DNA of 64,000 bases, taken from Raphanus sativus. Lineage: Eukaryota > Streptophyta > Magnoliopsida > Brassicales > Brassicaceae. The position numbers and the translations under genes are program-made. Shown here piece after piece: positions 1-11,931 of this stretch (position 1 is the stretch's first letter; each line of letters starts with the position of its first letter). Under the pieces are notes generated by a model that saw only the letters and a program-made list of their open reading frames with translations, made no database searches and was not told the DNA's origin. The stretch is taken from contig NC_079517.1 in NCBI RefSeq assembly GCF_000801105.2, forward strand, positions 3,472,001-3,536,000, given 5' to 3'.

Positions 1-958
1 GAGATTATAATGTTATTGATGGAATGGAAAACACATTATGTCAAGTAATGTGGACATTATTCTCAAATGAGACATAACCCTCTTCTTTTATTCTCTTATA
101 ACCCAAGTCAGTTTATATGACCCATAAAATATTAATTTACTTTTATACCCTAAATAAAAAAATAAAAAAAAAATAAAAGAAAACTAAAGTCGTCGTCGTC
201 GACGCAATAGCTTCCTCCCGTTCTACCACCAAGCTCGTTTCGTTCCCAACGGTTGAGCCCGCCAGGTCATAACCATCGTGATAGCTTCCTCCGTTGCTTT
301 CCTTGGCGGATCCAGCTCCTCCAACTTTGTCTCCTTCGCGATCGAACCATCCTGAAAGTGGCTCAGCCCTCGCCGGCGGCAAAGACCCCGTAAAAATACG
401 GCACCTTGGCGATCTATGACTCCTTTGTCCATGAAATCCGACCTGCTCAGCCTGCGTCTGTCGTTCGTGCTGAAGCCAAGCTCGATCTCCTCCAATGGAG
501 ACTTCTTCAATATTTTCAAAACAGGCCCTCAAACTCTTGATTATTCACGAATGTGGCCCAACTATTAAAACGTGCAGGCTGGTCCTCTTGATTTAGTCCC
601 AAAGATTTTAATTGAGAAGATCAGACCTCTTCAAAATTGCACGATGGTCCCTTGTCTCTTGATGATTTACAAATCAGCCACAGACTTTATAATTTGCATG
701 AATAACTTAAAGATTTCGTCCCAAATTTCTCAAGTGTACATTTTAAACCTGTCAAATGCAAATGAACAAACAAATGCAATATTTACATATAAATGCATTA
801 TAAACTGATTAAAATGAACTGAAAACAAATACTAAACTAATCAAAATAGTGAGATATGATGATTTTTTTGCTCTCTTAATTGTTCATTACAAACTCTATT
901 ATATATCAATGGACGCATAAATACAAGATATACACCTAAATCAAATCTTAAATGATTA
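1..958. other. Gene-free start of window with one GC-richer island
   Basis: AT-rich flanks surround a distinctly GC-richer block at about 188-530. Open frames exist there on the minus strand, but none resembles a family I know and none has supporting splice sites or a plausible 3' end. It may be a fragment of a degraded mobile element or gene. The rest (560-958) shows no recognisable feature. Confidence 0.4.
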
Positions 959-1469
959 CAATAAAACCTCTATAAATTAATACTCGATAAATTAATAATC
1001 TTTATAAGTTAATAAATGTTGCTGGTCCCAACTTGGACCGGTTCAAAATTTGACACAAATCAATAAAATAATAAAATAATGATTTTTTAAAAATTCTATG
1101 TAAATATATGGTCTCGTTAAAATTATAAATTAATAATTTACATATATACGTATTTTATATAAGTAAGGATATATTATTACATTGTTTGTTTTATATTCAC
1201 AATAGAATTATATTTTTATTTTCTAAAACCACATTTAAGTTTTATGGAATATATATTATATACACCAAATAATATAATAAAATTAATATAAATGACAAAT
1301 TATTTTTTAAAAAAATAACAATTAATGTCTATACACCAAAATCATATATTTTCTTATCTTAAAATAAGAAATATTTTAAAATAAGAAATCTAAATAAGGA
1401 AACTTTTCTAAATTAATATCTCTATAAATTAATAAAATTTCAAAGTCCCAATATTATTAATTTATACTG
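959..1469. mobile_element. Emigrant-like MITE copy 1, right end eroded
   Basis: The left end reads CAATAAAACCTCTATAAATTAATA-like sequence preceded by TA. The right end has the inverted counterpart ATTAATTTATA followed by ACTG, consistent with loss of the GAGGTTTT part of the terminal repeat. About 510 bp, very AT-rich, no coding capacity. The terminal sequence agrees with what I remember of the Arabidopsis Emigrant/Lemi1 (pogo-type) family, which inserts at TA. Family assignment is from memory; the inverted ends are seen directly. Confidence 0.6.
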
Positions 1470-2110
1470 ATACATCTAGTACAACTACATGATGTAATAC
1501 TAGGGAAACTAGTACAACTACATTATATACACGAGGAAGGAAATAATAGTACAACTGGTAAAACTTCTTCAAATATAACATTTTAAAACTCTATTTGGCT
1601 TTCTATAATTAAATAACAATAGACTATACAAGTTGGAATGTCCTTAGAGTGGTCCATCCTAATTATTTGATGTTTTACCAATTTTTTTTTGCAATTATTA
1701 GACAATCACATAAGTTTCTTTGATCTACCTTATACTTTAAAGGTTTGTTTACTAGTTTGTTCACTATATTTTTGGAAAACTTACACATAATATATTTTAG
1801 CACAACTAATGATTCCTTTGTATGTGGTTCTATGCATTTAAGAATTAAAAGGCTGTACAACTGAGGTATATATGTTTTTAATGTGGTACAACTACACAAT
1901 TCAAATTCTCAACCAAAATACAACTATGAACAAACTTGTACAACTAAAATTCTCGTACAACTATGTATTAGATTGTACAACTAAAATACTGGTACAACTA
2001 CTTGTTAATAAGTTTGTTATGTTTTAGTTGTTTATCACGTTTTAAATGTGTAACACGTTTTAAGAACAATAGTTGTACCTTCTTTTATCTAGTTGTACCA
2101 GTTGTACCCG
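1470..2110. repeat. GTACAACTA-rich irregular repeat tract
   Basis: The word GTACAACTA or close variants (GTACAACTG, GTACAACTT) recurs many times at irregular spacing, clustered at about 1478-1560 and 1900-2110. No open frame of note. The same word, or its complement TAGTTGTAC, also dominates about 3400-3430 and 3590-3800, so this tract and the later one probably share an origin. Confidence 0.5.
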
Positions 2111-2239
2111 TCAGAGTAATTTTTCCATAGTTTACTTGGTAGTATTAGTTATACCAAAAACCTATCAAGTTCAACCAAAATATGACAAATACAAGTTCAC
2201 TACTAAATCATAAAACACACAGGTTCTAAGTTTGACAAA

Positions 2240-2400
2240 AGCAACACCAAATCTTAGTAATACTACTAGCAAAATCAAAATAGACTATCCAATGTTAAAA
2301 CAACACAATTCAAGTTCTAGCACAATTAAACTAGTAATACTACTACCGTATTTAAACCAACTGTACCACTTAGATTATTATTTTCTTAGTCCAAACACCA
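2240..2400. repeat. First copy of a diverged ~150-bp direct duplication
   Basis: This stretch and the one near 3137-3290 share a long ordered series of words, for example CAATGTTAAAACAA, TAATACTACTA, CGTATTTAAACCA and ATTATTATTT. Identity looks roughly 75-80 percent by eye, with small gaps. No coding potential. The copies lie on either side of the Emigrant-like MITE at 2760, so the duplication involves host sequence or a larger unknown repeat. Confidence 0.5.
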
Positions 2401-2759
2401 AACATACATGATTATTCATAATTTTTCAACTCATGATTTTTGTTCTTAAATCAGACCATCGCCACCGATTAACGCAATGGATGAACGATCAATCTCAAGT
2501 TCAAGTTTTCTTTTTGCTGTTTGGTCTTTTAATTTAGGTTGTTCTTAATTTACCCTAAACACATAAATGTGCAGATAAAACCTTCAGAATTAACAATAAC
2601 ATAGGCAATATAAATTTTTAGATGAACTTTATATTATTCAAACTTATATTAATAGTACAACCGAGACAATTACATTATTACGTAATATTTTATTCAAAAT
2701 TTTATTTTTAGTACAACTATTACAACTTTGTTATTTCAAAAATTGACAAAAAATGGGTA

Positions 2760-2943
2760 CAGTATAACCTCTTTAAATTAATAATCGATAGATTAATATC
2801 TCTATAAATTAATATAATTTCATAGTCCCAAATTAAAATTTTGGTTCAATTAGTATCTCGATAAATTAATAATCTCTATAAATTAATAAAAAAATAAAGT
2901 TTCGGTGTAGTCCCAACATTATTAATTTATAGAGGTTTCACTG
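2760..2943. mobile_element. Emigrant-like MITE copy 2, short, both ends intact
   Basis: A compact element of about 184 bp starts CAGTATAACCTCTTTAAATT and ends with the inverted form ATTTATAGAGGTTTCACTG. It is flanked on both sides by TA, the expected target duplication. It contains further internal copies of CTCTATAAATTAATA. It is the best-preserved of three related elements in the first 5 kb and is probably an internal deletion derivative of a longer one. Confidence 0.75.
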
Positions 2944-3136
2944 TATTCTGTATGAAACAACAGTCAAGTATCTAAATTGGTAAGTGGTGGAAAAACTTTC
3001 TCTTAGTTTTTTGGAATTTTTACAACTATTTAACAATTATTACACAAATCTTTTTAGATTTAAAAATCTTTGATAAATCCATGATTTTTAAATCAAACAA
3101 ATGGATTTTGAGAATAATTTATGTTTTGGAAAATCA

Positions 3137-3290
3137 AAATAGATCATTACCCAATGTTAAAACAATACAACTCAACTGCTATCACAATTAAATTACTAAT
3201 ACTACTATCGTATTTAAACCAGTTGCACCACTTAAATTATTATTTACATATTACAAACGCCAAACATGAATGCTTATGCATCATATTCGT
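3137..3290. repeat. Second copy of the diverged ~150-bp duplication
   Basis: This is the partner of 2240-2400, with the same word order and scattered substitutions. A 62-codon open frame crosses it but looks fortuitous: there are no conserved features and no matching frame in the other copy. Confidence 0.5.
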
Positions 3291-3586
3291 TTGCACTATA
3301 TTCTTTTAAATCTTCATCTGCTGTAACTTTTTTAAGCTTTGCATCCACCATCTTTAGCTTCGGAAGCAAAAATATGAAGATGCATTTTCTCGGAAATAGT
3401 ACAACTAGTATAACTAGCACAACTTGTAAATAAATCATTGTTCAAATCAAATATTTTTGAAACTAATTATTCATGTATTTTGACACATGCAAGCAGGGAA
3501 GGTTAGATCAATATGTCTAATTGTTCTACATCATCCACTTTTCTAACATCATTCTTATGCTGAAGTAAAAACCAAATATTATCATA

Positions 3587-3826
3587 TTAATTACAAAGTT
3601 GCACTAGGTATAAAGGTGTAGGTGTACCAGTTATACGCGTTGTACTCAATGTATTAGTATTAGTTATATTTGTTTTAGTTGTACTGGTTATATTAAATTG
3701 AGTTGCATTAGTTGTACTAGTTCGAGTTGTACTAATTGTACTAGTTTGAGTTGTACAAGTTGTACTAGTTCGAGTCATACTAGTTGTACTAGTATACTCT
3801 GCGTTTTTCTTTGTCATGAATATCAT
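3587..3826. repeat. Degenerate 12-nt tandem repeat (AGTTGTACTAGT-like)
   Basis: Repeats of about 12 nt such as AGTTGTACTAGTTCG run through roughly 3650-3795. Translated on the minus strand they give a Thr/Ser-rich open frame, which is a by-product of the repeat rather than a gene: it has no signal peptide, low complexity throughout and no conserved flank. Confidence 0.6.
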
Positions 3827-4352
3827 ACGAAAAAGATGAAATTCAACTTTAAATAAGACATAATTGGTTAAATAGCACTATGGGTTAACCGGTTTTGGAT
3901 AAGAAAAAGAAAATTAGTAAATATCTAAAGAAGTTTTTTGATTTTATTTAAAGGGGAAAGAAACATCCATGGAGGAAGAGAAAAGGAAGAAGAAGAAGAA
4001 GAAAAAAAAATTAGGGTTAATTATGGGTTCGGGTCGGGTTACTAGTCGGGCATGGGTCGGATTATGGGTTGGCCCGGTTGGGTTTGGATGAGTGGTATGG
4101 ATCCGTAAATATGTTGAAGTCCTTAGGTTTTTTTGTTATTTTATATGCTTTTTGAATTAAATTTAAATGAAAAATAAATACTAAATATGAAAGGGTCATG
4201 ATAGAATTTTTGATGTCCAAGTGTGTCACGAGAGAATTTGATTCAAGTAATGTAGGTCAAAGAAAAAAAAAGTAATGTAGGTCCATTTTGACTTGTTGGG
4301 CTCTCTATTTGACAGTATGAGAAAGACTGCAACTATTTCAGCCCTTTCTTGT

Positions 4353-4378
4353 TATTAATATTTTTATTATTATTATTA

Positions 4379-4419
<41 letters not shown>
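4353..4419. repeat. ATT trinucleotide microsatellite
   Basis: A run of about 20 ATT units with a single interruption (GTT) near the middle. Likely to vary in length between accessions. Confidence 0.9.
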
Positions 4420-4421
<2 letters not shown>

Positions 4422-4543
4422 ATGCATAGCATTAAAAAAACCAATACTATTAAACAGAAATACAAAATTGGACCCATCTTATTTTTAGGTAATTTGTTTA
4501 AAAAATACTATTTAATATATTTAATACAATTAAAATTTAAATA

Positions 4544-4750
4544 CAATAGAACCTCTATAAATTAATAATATTGGAACTTTAGATATTAATTTACAAAAGT
4601 TTTTTTATTTTTATTTTATTTTAAGATAAGATACAATTACAATAGTTTTTTTTTAAATTTACATTTATATTAATTTTATTATATTATACAGTGTATATAA
4701 TATATATTTCATAGAACTTAAATGTGGTTTTAGATATAATATTATATGGT
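4544..4750. mobile_element. Emigrant-like MITE copy 3, degraded
   Basis: Starts CAATAGAACCTCTATAAATT after a TA. Its interior (about 4670-4740, with the word ACTTAAATGTGGTTTTAGA) matches the reverse complement of copy 1 near 1215-1260, so it is the same family in opposite orientation. I could not find a convincing right terminus, so the end given is only where similarity stops being visible. Confidence 0.45.
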
Positions 4751-7455
4751 TTCAAATTTTTTGCAAGAATATACAGATATACATCAACAAGGATATACAA
4801 ATTAAATTATATATTAGTAATATCTAAAAATATTAATATAAAACATTAAAATATTTGAGTACAACTCTGAAACCAAATACTGTAAAACATTTTAAAATAA
4901 ATATAACACCCATTTTAACAACATAAGTTTGCCACAAAATTATTTCTCTGTAAACAAACAAACTGTTTTCAATAATAACCAGATTTATAGAACTTTGGGT
5001 ACCAAGAAACATATGGTCGAACAAGATATCAACGTATGCTTTCACATTTTATATACGAATCAATTCTACATTATATATATAATCAAACGGCAGAGTTATG
5101 AAATTCGACTGAAATTTTAACATATACTTTGGTCCCTTCACTATATTTTTAACAATTTATTCTCATTTTATATCCTTCTTTTTCCACTCTTGATTTTGTA
5201 TAAATCATTTCTGCGTAACAGTGAAACCATTTGAAAACGTTAGTTATTTTCGTGATTTGAAATACTGAATTAAAATAAACACTAATTGGATTTTACTAGA
5301 TAAACTAACATGTGGCCTCTACTTCACTTATATGCATTTATCTATAGAGTTTTAATATATATCAGCTTCAATTGTGATTCTCTTTTTCTATATCTAGAAC
5401 TTGGTTCTGAATACAAAATTTTAAGTTTACAAGATTGATCTAATATTTCAGAAGATTAGATATCTAGAGCTTCTACTCTCATTTAATTCAGTAGAGTAAT
5501 ATTGATTTTATCACTGTAAAATCAGTTAATTTTTGCATATTATTATTTACTATACAATAGACATTTCAATATAACTAATAGATTATAAGGAATATATGAT
5601 ACAACCGCTGATTATAAACACCACATACTATGATCACTATTTACATCGGAAAATATGTTTTGTAAATTTAATAAATATGCAATTCATATTATGTTGAGCC
5701 AACTAAAATATATAACATTTAAAATGAGAAACAAATAAAAAGTGAATGTAAAAAAATATAATATTCGCGTGAACGTATGGATCAAAGGTTAGTTATTAAT
5801 TAGTCACGATGATGTGTCCCTAATCCGGTATAGGAAGGTTAGTTATTAATTAGTCACGATGCTGTGTCCCTAATCCGGTATAGGGTGGTCCTAAGTTATG
5901 CAATAACTATTATATTTTTTCCAAACAATAACTATAATGTTAACAACAAATGTTTCTTGCTTTTGAGGTGTTTGAATGAAATAAGTTTTCTCAATTCGAT
6001 CGAATAAACACATTCGGTCTCAAAAATAAAAATCAGATAACACCTGATTGAGAGAAAAACAGCAGCCACCTAATCATTTTTTTAGAACTACCACCTAATC
6101 ATTTCTAAACAATGTGAATTGGTAAATTTAAAGTTTTATGTGGTCCATATCCTCTGGGGTTAGGTTTGTCCCATAATCTTTGCCTTATCGACACACGCCA
6201 ATCATTCGTTTAAATGTACGCACAGAAATTTGTGATTGAGCAAGTCGACATGATACTACTATAAATTAATTCATGCATGGCTAACTAACTTTGTTTTGTA
6301 ATAGAGTTAAAGTTAATTAATGACACCGTGCATACGTGAAAGTGGAGGATATATATAAACATGCTCCAAATAAAAGAATAATTAATAATTTTAATATAAA
6401 TATATAAATTATAGTTTAAGACTTTATTTTTTTGATATATATCTACATTTAGAGCATGTCATGTTTTTATATATAGAAATATTTAAAATATTTAATTACA
6501 TTGTTAAATATATCAAATATTATTCAGGGCCCAAAATAAAATTGAGACGACTTTGCCCAATGGAATAAATAAATAAACATGTGCATATATAAAGTTGATG
6601 AAAAGTCTTACGTTGAGACTAGTTCTCATTAGTTCGTTGCATACATTTGTTTTGGTTAAGATTTAGGTAGACTTCAACACTTAATTAAAATATTAAGTGG
6701 AAAGGAAATTAGAAAGTTTCTATGGCTGTATGACTAATTCAATACGCATTAGTACCTGATGATTACAAAATGTATGATGATGCAGCTCATTAGTTCGTAT
6801 GCTGGATCGAATCAAACACAGTAATTAATTAGTTTGAAAGCAAAGAAAACAAATATGATGTAGAAGTCTGGATTTGAGTTTCGGTACAAGTGATTAACAT
6901 AATGGATTGTAACAGATGATACTGATCATTAGTCGAGATACATAATATTAAGTGCGTTTTAAAAAAATATATATATTGTTGAATAAACAAACAAAATAAT
7001 ATTGAATATATCACCACGTCACATAAAGGTATAAAATGCTCAAACCAGACTTTGCCTTTACTTGAAAAGGAAAACATGAGATGTGTAAACACGTTCAACA
7101 TCGATCTTCATCGGGTGCTTTCTTCCACTTCTCCACCATACCATACGTATTCCATAAGTCATATGACCATTCACAACTACAAAATGCAAATCCTTTGATA
7201 TCAACTAGCGACGTAATCTTTTTGTAATACCATAGTTTTCACAAGTTCATAATCGTTCATGGCAATTTGTAAACTTAAGAAAATGAACCATTTTACAGAA
7301 ATTAAACATGTTTTTCTTTTACTCTTTCCATTCCAAAATAGATGATGTTTCAAAATACATGCTGTTTTGATTTTTTATTTTAATTTTAGTTTTATTGAAA
7401 ATTGTGTAATCAATGATATTTTCATATTTTTTTGAATGTTGCTAGAAAAATAATA
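4751..7455. other. Intergenic AT-rich sequence without gene
   Basis: Apart from the 50-bp tandem duplication annotated separately, I see nothing here that supports a gene. The open frames at 4833-5120 and 6829-7101 are short, AT-driven and lack family features. Confidence 0.5.
5785..5884. repeat. Tandem 50-bp duplication, two units
   Basis: Two adjacent 50-bp units (5785-5834 and 5835-5884), each beginning AAGGTTAGTTATTAATTAGT, differ at one internal base (GATGATG versus GATGCTG). Their near identity implies a recent event. Confidence 0.9.
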
Positions 7456-7712
7456 CTCCCTCTGATTCTATAAGATCCATGTTTTAGATTTTTCACACTT
7501 ATTAAGAAAAACATAAAATTTTAGTTACCAATGCATTGTTTTTATTAATTAACAATTCCCCAAAATTTTGAACCAATAAGATTTTAATAAATACAATTAT
7601 ATTTTTGGAAATATACAATTTTTCATTAATTAATGTCTTGAAAATGTAGAAAATGTATCTTTTTGAAACAATTTTTTTTTCTAAAACATGAATCTTTTAA
7701 AAACAGAGGGAG
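7456..7712. mobile_element. MITE with CTCCCTCTG terminal inverted repeats
   Basis: The left end CTCCCTCTGATTCTATAAGA and right end CTTTTAAAAACAGAGGGAG are imperfect inverted repeats. They extend inward through GATCCATGTTTTAGA and CTAAAACATGAATC, and the element is flanked by TA. About 257 bp, AT-rich, non-coding. The CTCCCTC start is a well-known plant MITE hallmark (Stowaway/Tc1-mariner-like type). A more decayed relative may lie just upstream at about 7325-7440. Confidence 0.7.
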
Positions 7713-9347
7713 TATTTATATACTTTTAGGTAAAAATATGTGTACATTGAATTAAAACATCAATTTTTTTTTTAAAAGGAAGTATAGTTTAAATATATTC
7801 AAAACGAAGAAATGAAATTTATTGGAACAACAAAGATATTGCATAGAGATGGGGTAATTGCAATAAGATGTTTCTAGTTTTAGGTCGTATCCAGAAGACG
7901 ACAAATCAATAATTATATGGGTACGTGTGGAAGCTTCTGACCACTTGAGTACGTGACGACATTTCGTTGTGTCTGAAACATATGTATCAAGTTCTACTGA
8001 AATTTTACAGAACCCCACGTTTATTGGGCCCTCTAAACGATGAGTCATTATTTTTGTTTTCTTTTTTGTAAAACAGGCCTGATTATTTATTATTTATTTT
8101 TGTTTCTGCATAGTCATTTCAATATTTTTTTTTTTGAAGAAGTCATTTCAATATTCAACTCGAGTATGGCACTCCGCCATGATTTCATTTTTCTTTTGGT
8201 GTAAATGTTAAATATAATCGGATTGAATAAAAAGAAGGCTCAGTTCAGCGGACCATGATTTCATTTTCTCCATATATAGGTAAATACTATATATATTTTA
8301 CTTGGTCGATATGATTTCCATTCAAAATGGGATCTTACAAAAGGAATACAAGAAACTCCACAAAATTAATAGCTTCATAAAAAAAATTCCTCAAAAGGGT
8401 TTACTACACACTCTAAAGTAGCGGAGATATCCAATGGGAATCAAAACATCTGGTACATGCCTGCAGGCATGGACAATATCGCCGAAATCCAATATATGAC
8501 ATAAAAGAGACGTACCGAAGGCTGAATGAATACATCAAAAGCAATTCCATATGATTGGACTGTATGAATTCATACTTTTAGAAAAATCATTTTTTTTTTC
8601 ATGCAAACTTCTAAAAGAAAACGGTTTAGAGTCATCATTTTCTGTGATAAGAATAACTCTAGCTAGATGTCTCAAATATGTTAAATGTAGATCGATCGGT
8701 ATATATTAAGATTTACACAAAACATTCTTAGTTAGAAATAAATTATGTTATAATCCCAATTTTTTTTTTCATTTTAACCATTGGATTTACTTCCCTAAAA
8801 CATCAGTTCTGTAATAAACAACCAAGATGAATTAGTCTAGTGGTGTACAGTTTGTGACTGCAAGTACAGCTCTATGGATTCTTCAGTCCAAAGAGACCAA
8901 CACATGGTGTGATCCAAAGTGGTCGCCAAACTGCTATATGACTAATCTGAACCCATGATATGGGAACCAAGAAACTCCTCATAAATATCAAAAAAAAAAG
9001 TTCAGTGATAAACCAAAGGGTGTATGATTAATTTACTCAAATGTTTTATTTTGCGAATTTTTTAACTTAAATGTTCCATCCGGTTATAAACTTATAATTA
9101 TCACGTATTGATTTACTTGTTTTCGACAGCTAAAAATTTGCAATCACTTTTTTTTTTTTTTAGTAAGGTAACTGCTATAATTTGTAGTAATTTTCTTATA
9201 TGTATTATAATAAATCGATAAAAAGGATGATTTCCAATAAAAGGTCGTTATCAAATATAGGAACCTGAGTTTATTATTGAGAATGGATGCTTAATTGACG
9301 AAAAATGTTGAAAACCACAAAAAGGCATTTTAGGAGATCAAACGGAT
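7713..9347. other. Intergenic AT-rich sequence without gene
   Basis: The 98-codon minus-strand open frame at 7752-8048 has no family features. I found no repeat with clear ends and no splice-compatible coding sequence. Confidence 0.5.
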
Positions 9348-9562
9348 CTAAGACCATCATTAACCTCAGTTTTTTATCTGAAGTTTTTAACTTCGGATAA
9401 AAGACGGTTGTTAACTTTTTAAAAAATTTAACTAAAAAAAATTAAGAACTGTCTCTTAAATAAGAAATATAAGAATTATTTCTTAGCCGAAAATATTAAA
9501 TTTTTTTATCAAATCATGAGTTAAGAATCTCGGCTAAGAAATCGAGGTTAATCATGTCCTAG
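9348..9562. mobile_element. Probable MITE with TTAACCTC inverted ends
   Basis: The left end CTAAGACCATCATTAACCTC and the reverse complement of the right end, CTAGGACATGATTAACCTCG, align as imperfect terminal inverted repeats about 215 bp apart. The interior contains further short palindromes around TTAAGAA and TCTTAGC. No coding capacity. I could not define a target-site duplication, so superfamily is open. Confidence 0.5.
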
Positions 9563-10045
9563 CAATCATTACCAACTTTCCATCATCTTTGTTCCCCCTT
9601 TTACTATTTGGTTACATATTTAGTCATTTACTTTAGTTCTCCATTAATTCACTGGACCATAATTTATTAATTACGAGTATATTTGCGTTCCTGGTCCAAT
9701 CTTCCAGGAATAAGGGAATTCCGTTTGAAACTGTATTAATATCATCTATTCGTGTCCATTAACACAATCGGCCAAGTTTGTAAATTTTCATCAACACCTA
9801 TTGTTTGGCATTTGGTTACTGAGAAACTAATAAGTAAACGGCAACTGTACATATTTCTTTTTTAACTTGACCGGAAGCTTAAGATTAACAAGAAAGATTA
9901 GGCGATGGCGCAGCCAATTGCACGAAAAAGAAAGGCCTTTTAGGGGAGCTGGCTGCCTGGCTCATATGTGTGGAGTGTGTACTTTTTCTTTGAGAAAAAG
10001 AAAAATTATTGTCTGTACATGCAAATGTGTCTTACGATGCGTACT

Positions 10046-10371
10046 AAAATTATGTGACTCAAGTGGTCAAGTGGTATGTGCTCCTTCATGTTGTCCGCAA
10101 GGTCGAGGGTTCGAGGCTACCTCTTGCAGATTTGTGGTGATTATCTTGAAGGACCTTTGGGCCCAATACGGAGAAGCCCAGATCTGCTGCGCGTGGCCAC
10201 TGGTGGCTTAACATGGGGTGATCACCAGCCCTCCTGGATGCTTTCGGCGGGCTCTCTGGCGGGCAATGCCCAGATTTCCGAGACGGTCATTAGGCGCTAG
10301 TCGGATTCCTCTCGAGGCATTCGGATACCAGGGTCATTAAAAAAAAAAAAAAAAAAAAAATTATGCGACTC
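10046..10371 (+). mobile_element. tRNA-derived SINE with poly-A tail and target-site duplication
   Basis: The body (10061-10360) starts with an RNA polymerase III promoter. Box A TGGTCAAGTGG (10064-10074) fits TRGYNNARNNG. Box B GGTTCGAGGCT (10108-10118) fits the tRNA T-arm consensus, at normal spacing. The element ends in about 22 A residues and is flanked by AAAATTATGTGACTC (10046-10060) and AAAATTATGCGACTC (10357-10371), a 15-bp target-site duplication with one difference. At about 300 bp it is longer than the ~170-bp Brassica S1 SINE as I remember it, so it may be another family. The open frames across it are not protein genes. Confidence 0.88.
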
Positions 10372-10685
10372 CCACTTGACAAGTTTTTTTTAACATTTCA
10401 GAATTCTCTTTCTCGAGCGTTTTTGTTTACTTATGCATGATTGGATTTTCACTAGAAAACACCGTTCTTAATACACGTAAGTAATATGTGCATTCGTTTT
10501 TTCTCTCGTAAACGGTTTAGTAGTTTGATTATATATGTAAAGTATCGGCTTAAAATAATTTGAGTCTTTTAGCAAATTTATAAAATTAATACAGCCTGTT
10601 AATTTGAGTTTAGATCCCTCAATTCTAAGACACACATAGAAGGTAAAACGCCAAAATAGTTTTTTTTTTTGTTCACCAACTAGCT

Positions 10686-11190
10686 TCATTTAAAATTAAC
10701 TAGGTTCATTACAAGGTTTCTTAGCACATGGTTGGCTATTCCATCCACGCGAGAAACAGAGCTTCTACTGACACAATAAAAGGAAACAGATTTAAAAGCT
10801 AAAGATAGAGCATTGATATCACAGAGGACTTCATGCAAATCCGAAACGTTTGAGCCATCTTGAATTGCCGTCATCAACCTACTCGACTCTGACTCGAAAG
10901 AGATTTGTCTGAAATCCAAAGTTACCGCAGCCTCCATTGCTGCTAGCAGAGCCAATCCCTCTGCCCGGCGAATTAAATTTTGAAAAAGTTTGGGATCCTG
11001 AACATAACTGTTCTTTCCCATTCCGTAAAAAAATCTCACACCATACCAGAGCGACGTCCCTCGCTGTTCCATGCTGCATCAGACCTGCAAACTACCTCAC
11101 TTCTGGCTCCTTACCAGGCAGAACCAAAGCTTAATCTATTTTGATCAATCGCAGGCTGAGCTTGAGTCCATTCCCTAGCCAATCGCACTG
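10686..11190 (-). pseudogene. LINE-type reverse-transcriptase RNase H remnant
   Basis: Read on the minus strand, the sequence encodes a recognisable plant LINE-associated RNase H domain (RVT_3-like). Motifs include AEGLALLAAMEAA, QISFESESSRLMTAI and RVDGIANHVLRN. The upstream part continues as AVRLAREWTQAQ and CRSDAAWNSEG, but in-frame stops and a frame change break it before RRAEGLALLAAM. Only this C-terminal piece remains; no reverse transcriptase or endonuclease domain is visible. It is a dead retrotransposon relic. Confidence 0.75.
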
Positions 11191-11931
11191 CTTTAGTCAC
11201 AATTAATATTCATGATTAAGAGTAATACATACAAATTTCTGTTATTCTGATTAATATCTGTTCAATAGAGCGATCATAGTGACATAGTAATATATATTTG
11301 GTAAACAATAAGTTGCTAACTTTTGACAAAAAAAAAACAATAAGTTGCTAACAAATTAATCATATATAGGCATCTGTCGTCGAAAGCTATGTATATGTAT
11401 CATAGCTATATAAATTTATGAGTCTGTAAAGCTAGATTCGTAGGAACCGATTGAAATCAGAAAACGATTGTATAGGGGAAGTCTTATTCCACTCACATGC
11501 TTGTCATTTTTCCTTTATGTGGTAGCAACATATACAGATTAATATGCATATATCATTTATCAATGTGTGGGTCACCTATGTTCTTGAATTATTGAGGTTT
11601 GATCAGTCGATTAAATATTTCTGTTGTACTGCTTTTCTGGGTTAGTTTTGCCAAGCGAGCAAAAATCCATTCCAGAGATTTTTTTTTTAATCCATTCCAG
11701 AGATTTCTATTGGTTTGTTTCCATTTCGTCCTTCCATTTATAATCGATTGATATAGCGTGAAAAACAACAACGAAATGAAAATTAAAAAAACTGGAGCAT
11801 TTATATCAATCAAATTTGTTTGTTACTAACACATGCAAACTCTAATCAAACTAGTCGAGCCTTCGTCGCAAATAATGTTATTTATATTTATGTCACGTGT
11901 TATTCTGTGGTCGACCACATATAATTTTCTA
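11191..11931. other. Intergenic sequence with two small local duplications
   Basis: AACAATAAGTTGCTAAC occurs twice around 11307-11352, and AATCCATTCCAGAGATTT occurs twice around 11664-11707, each separated by a poly-A or poly-T run. No gene is supported. Confidence 0.6.

Noticed and set aside
3587..3826. Thr/Ser-rich 79-codon open frame as a secreted or mucin-like protein
   Set aside because: It is the translation of a 12-nt repeat; no signal peptide, no conserved flank and no splice context.
10064..10130. Possible tRNA gene
   Set aside because: Boxes A and B fit, but no full cloverleaf or acceptor stem closes and the unit continues into a poly-A-tailed, target-duplicated body, so it is a SINE head.
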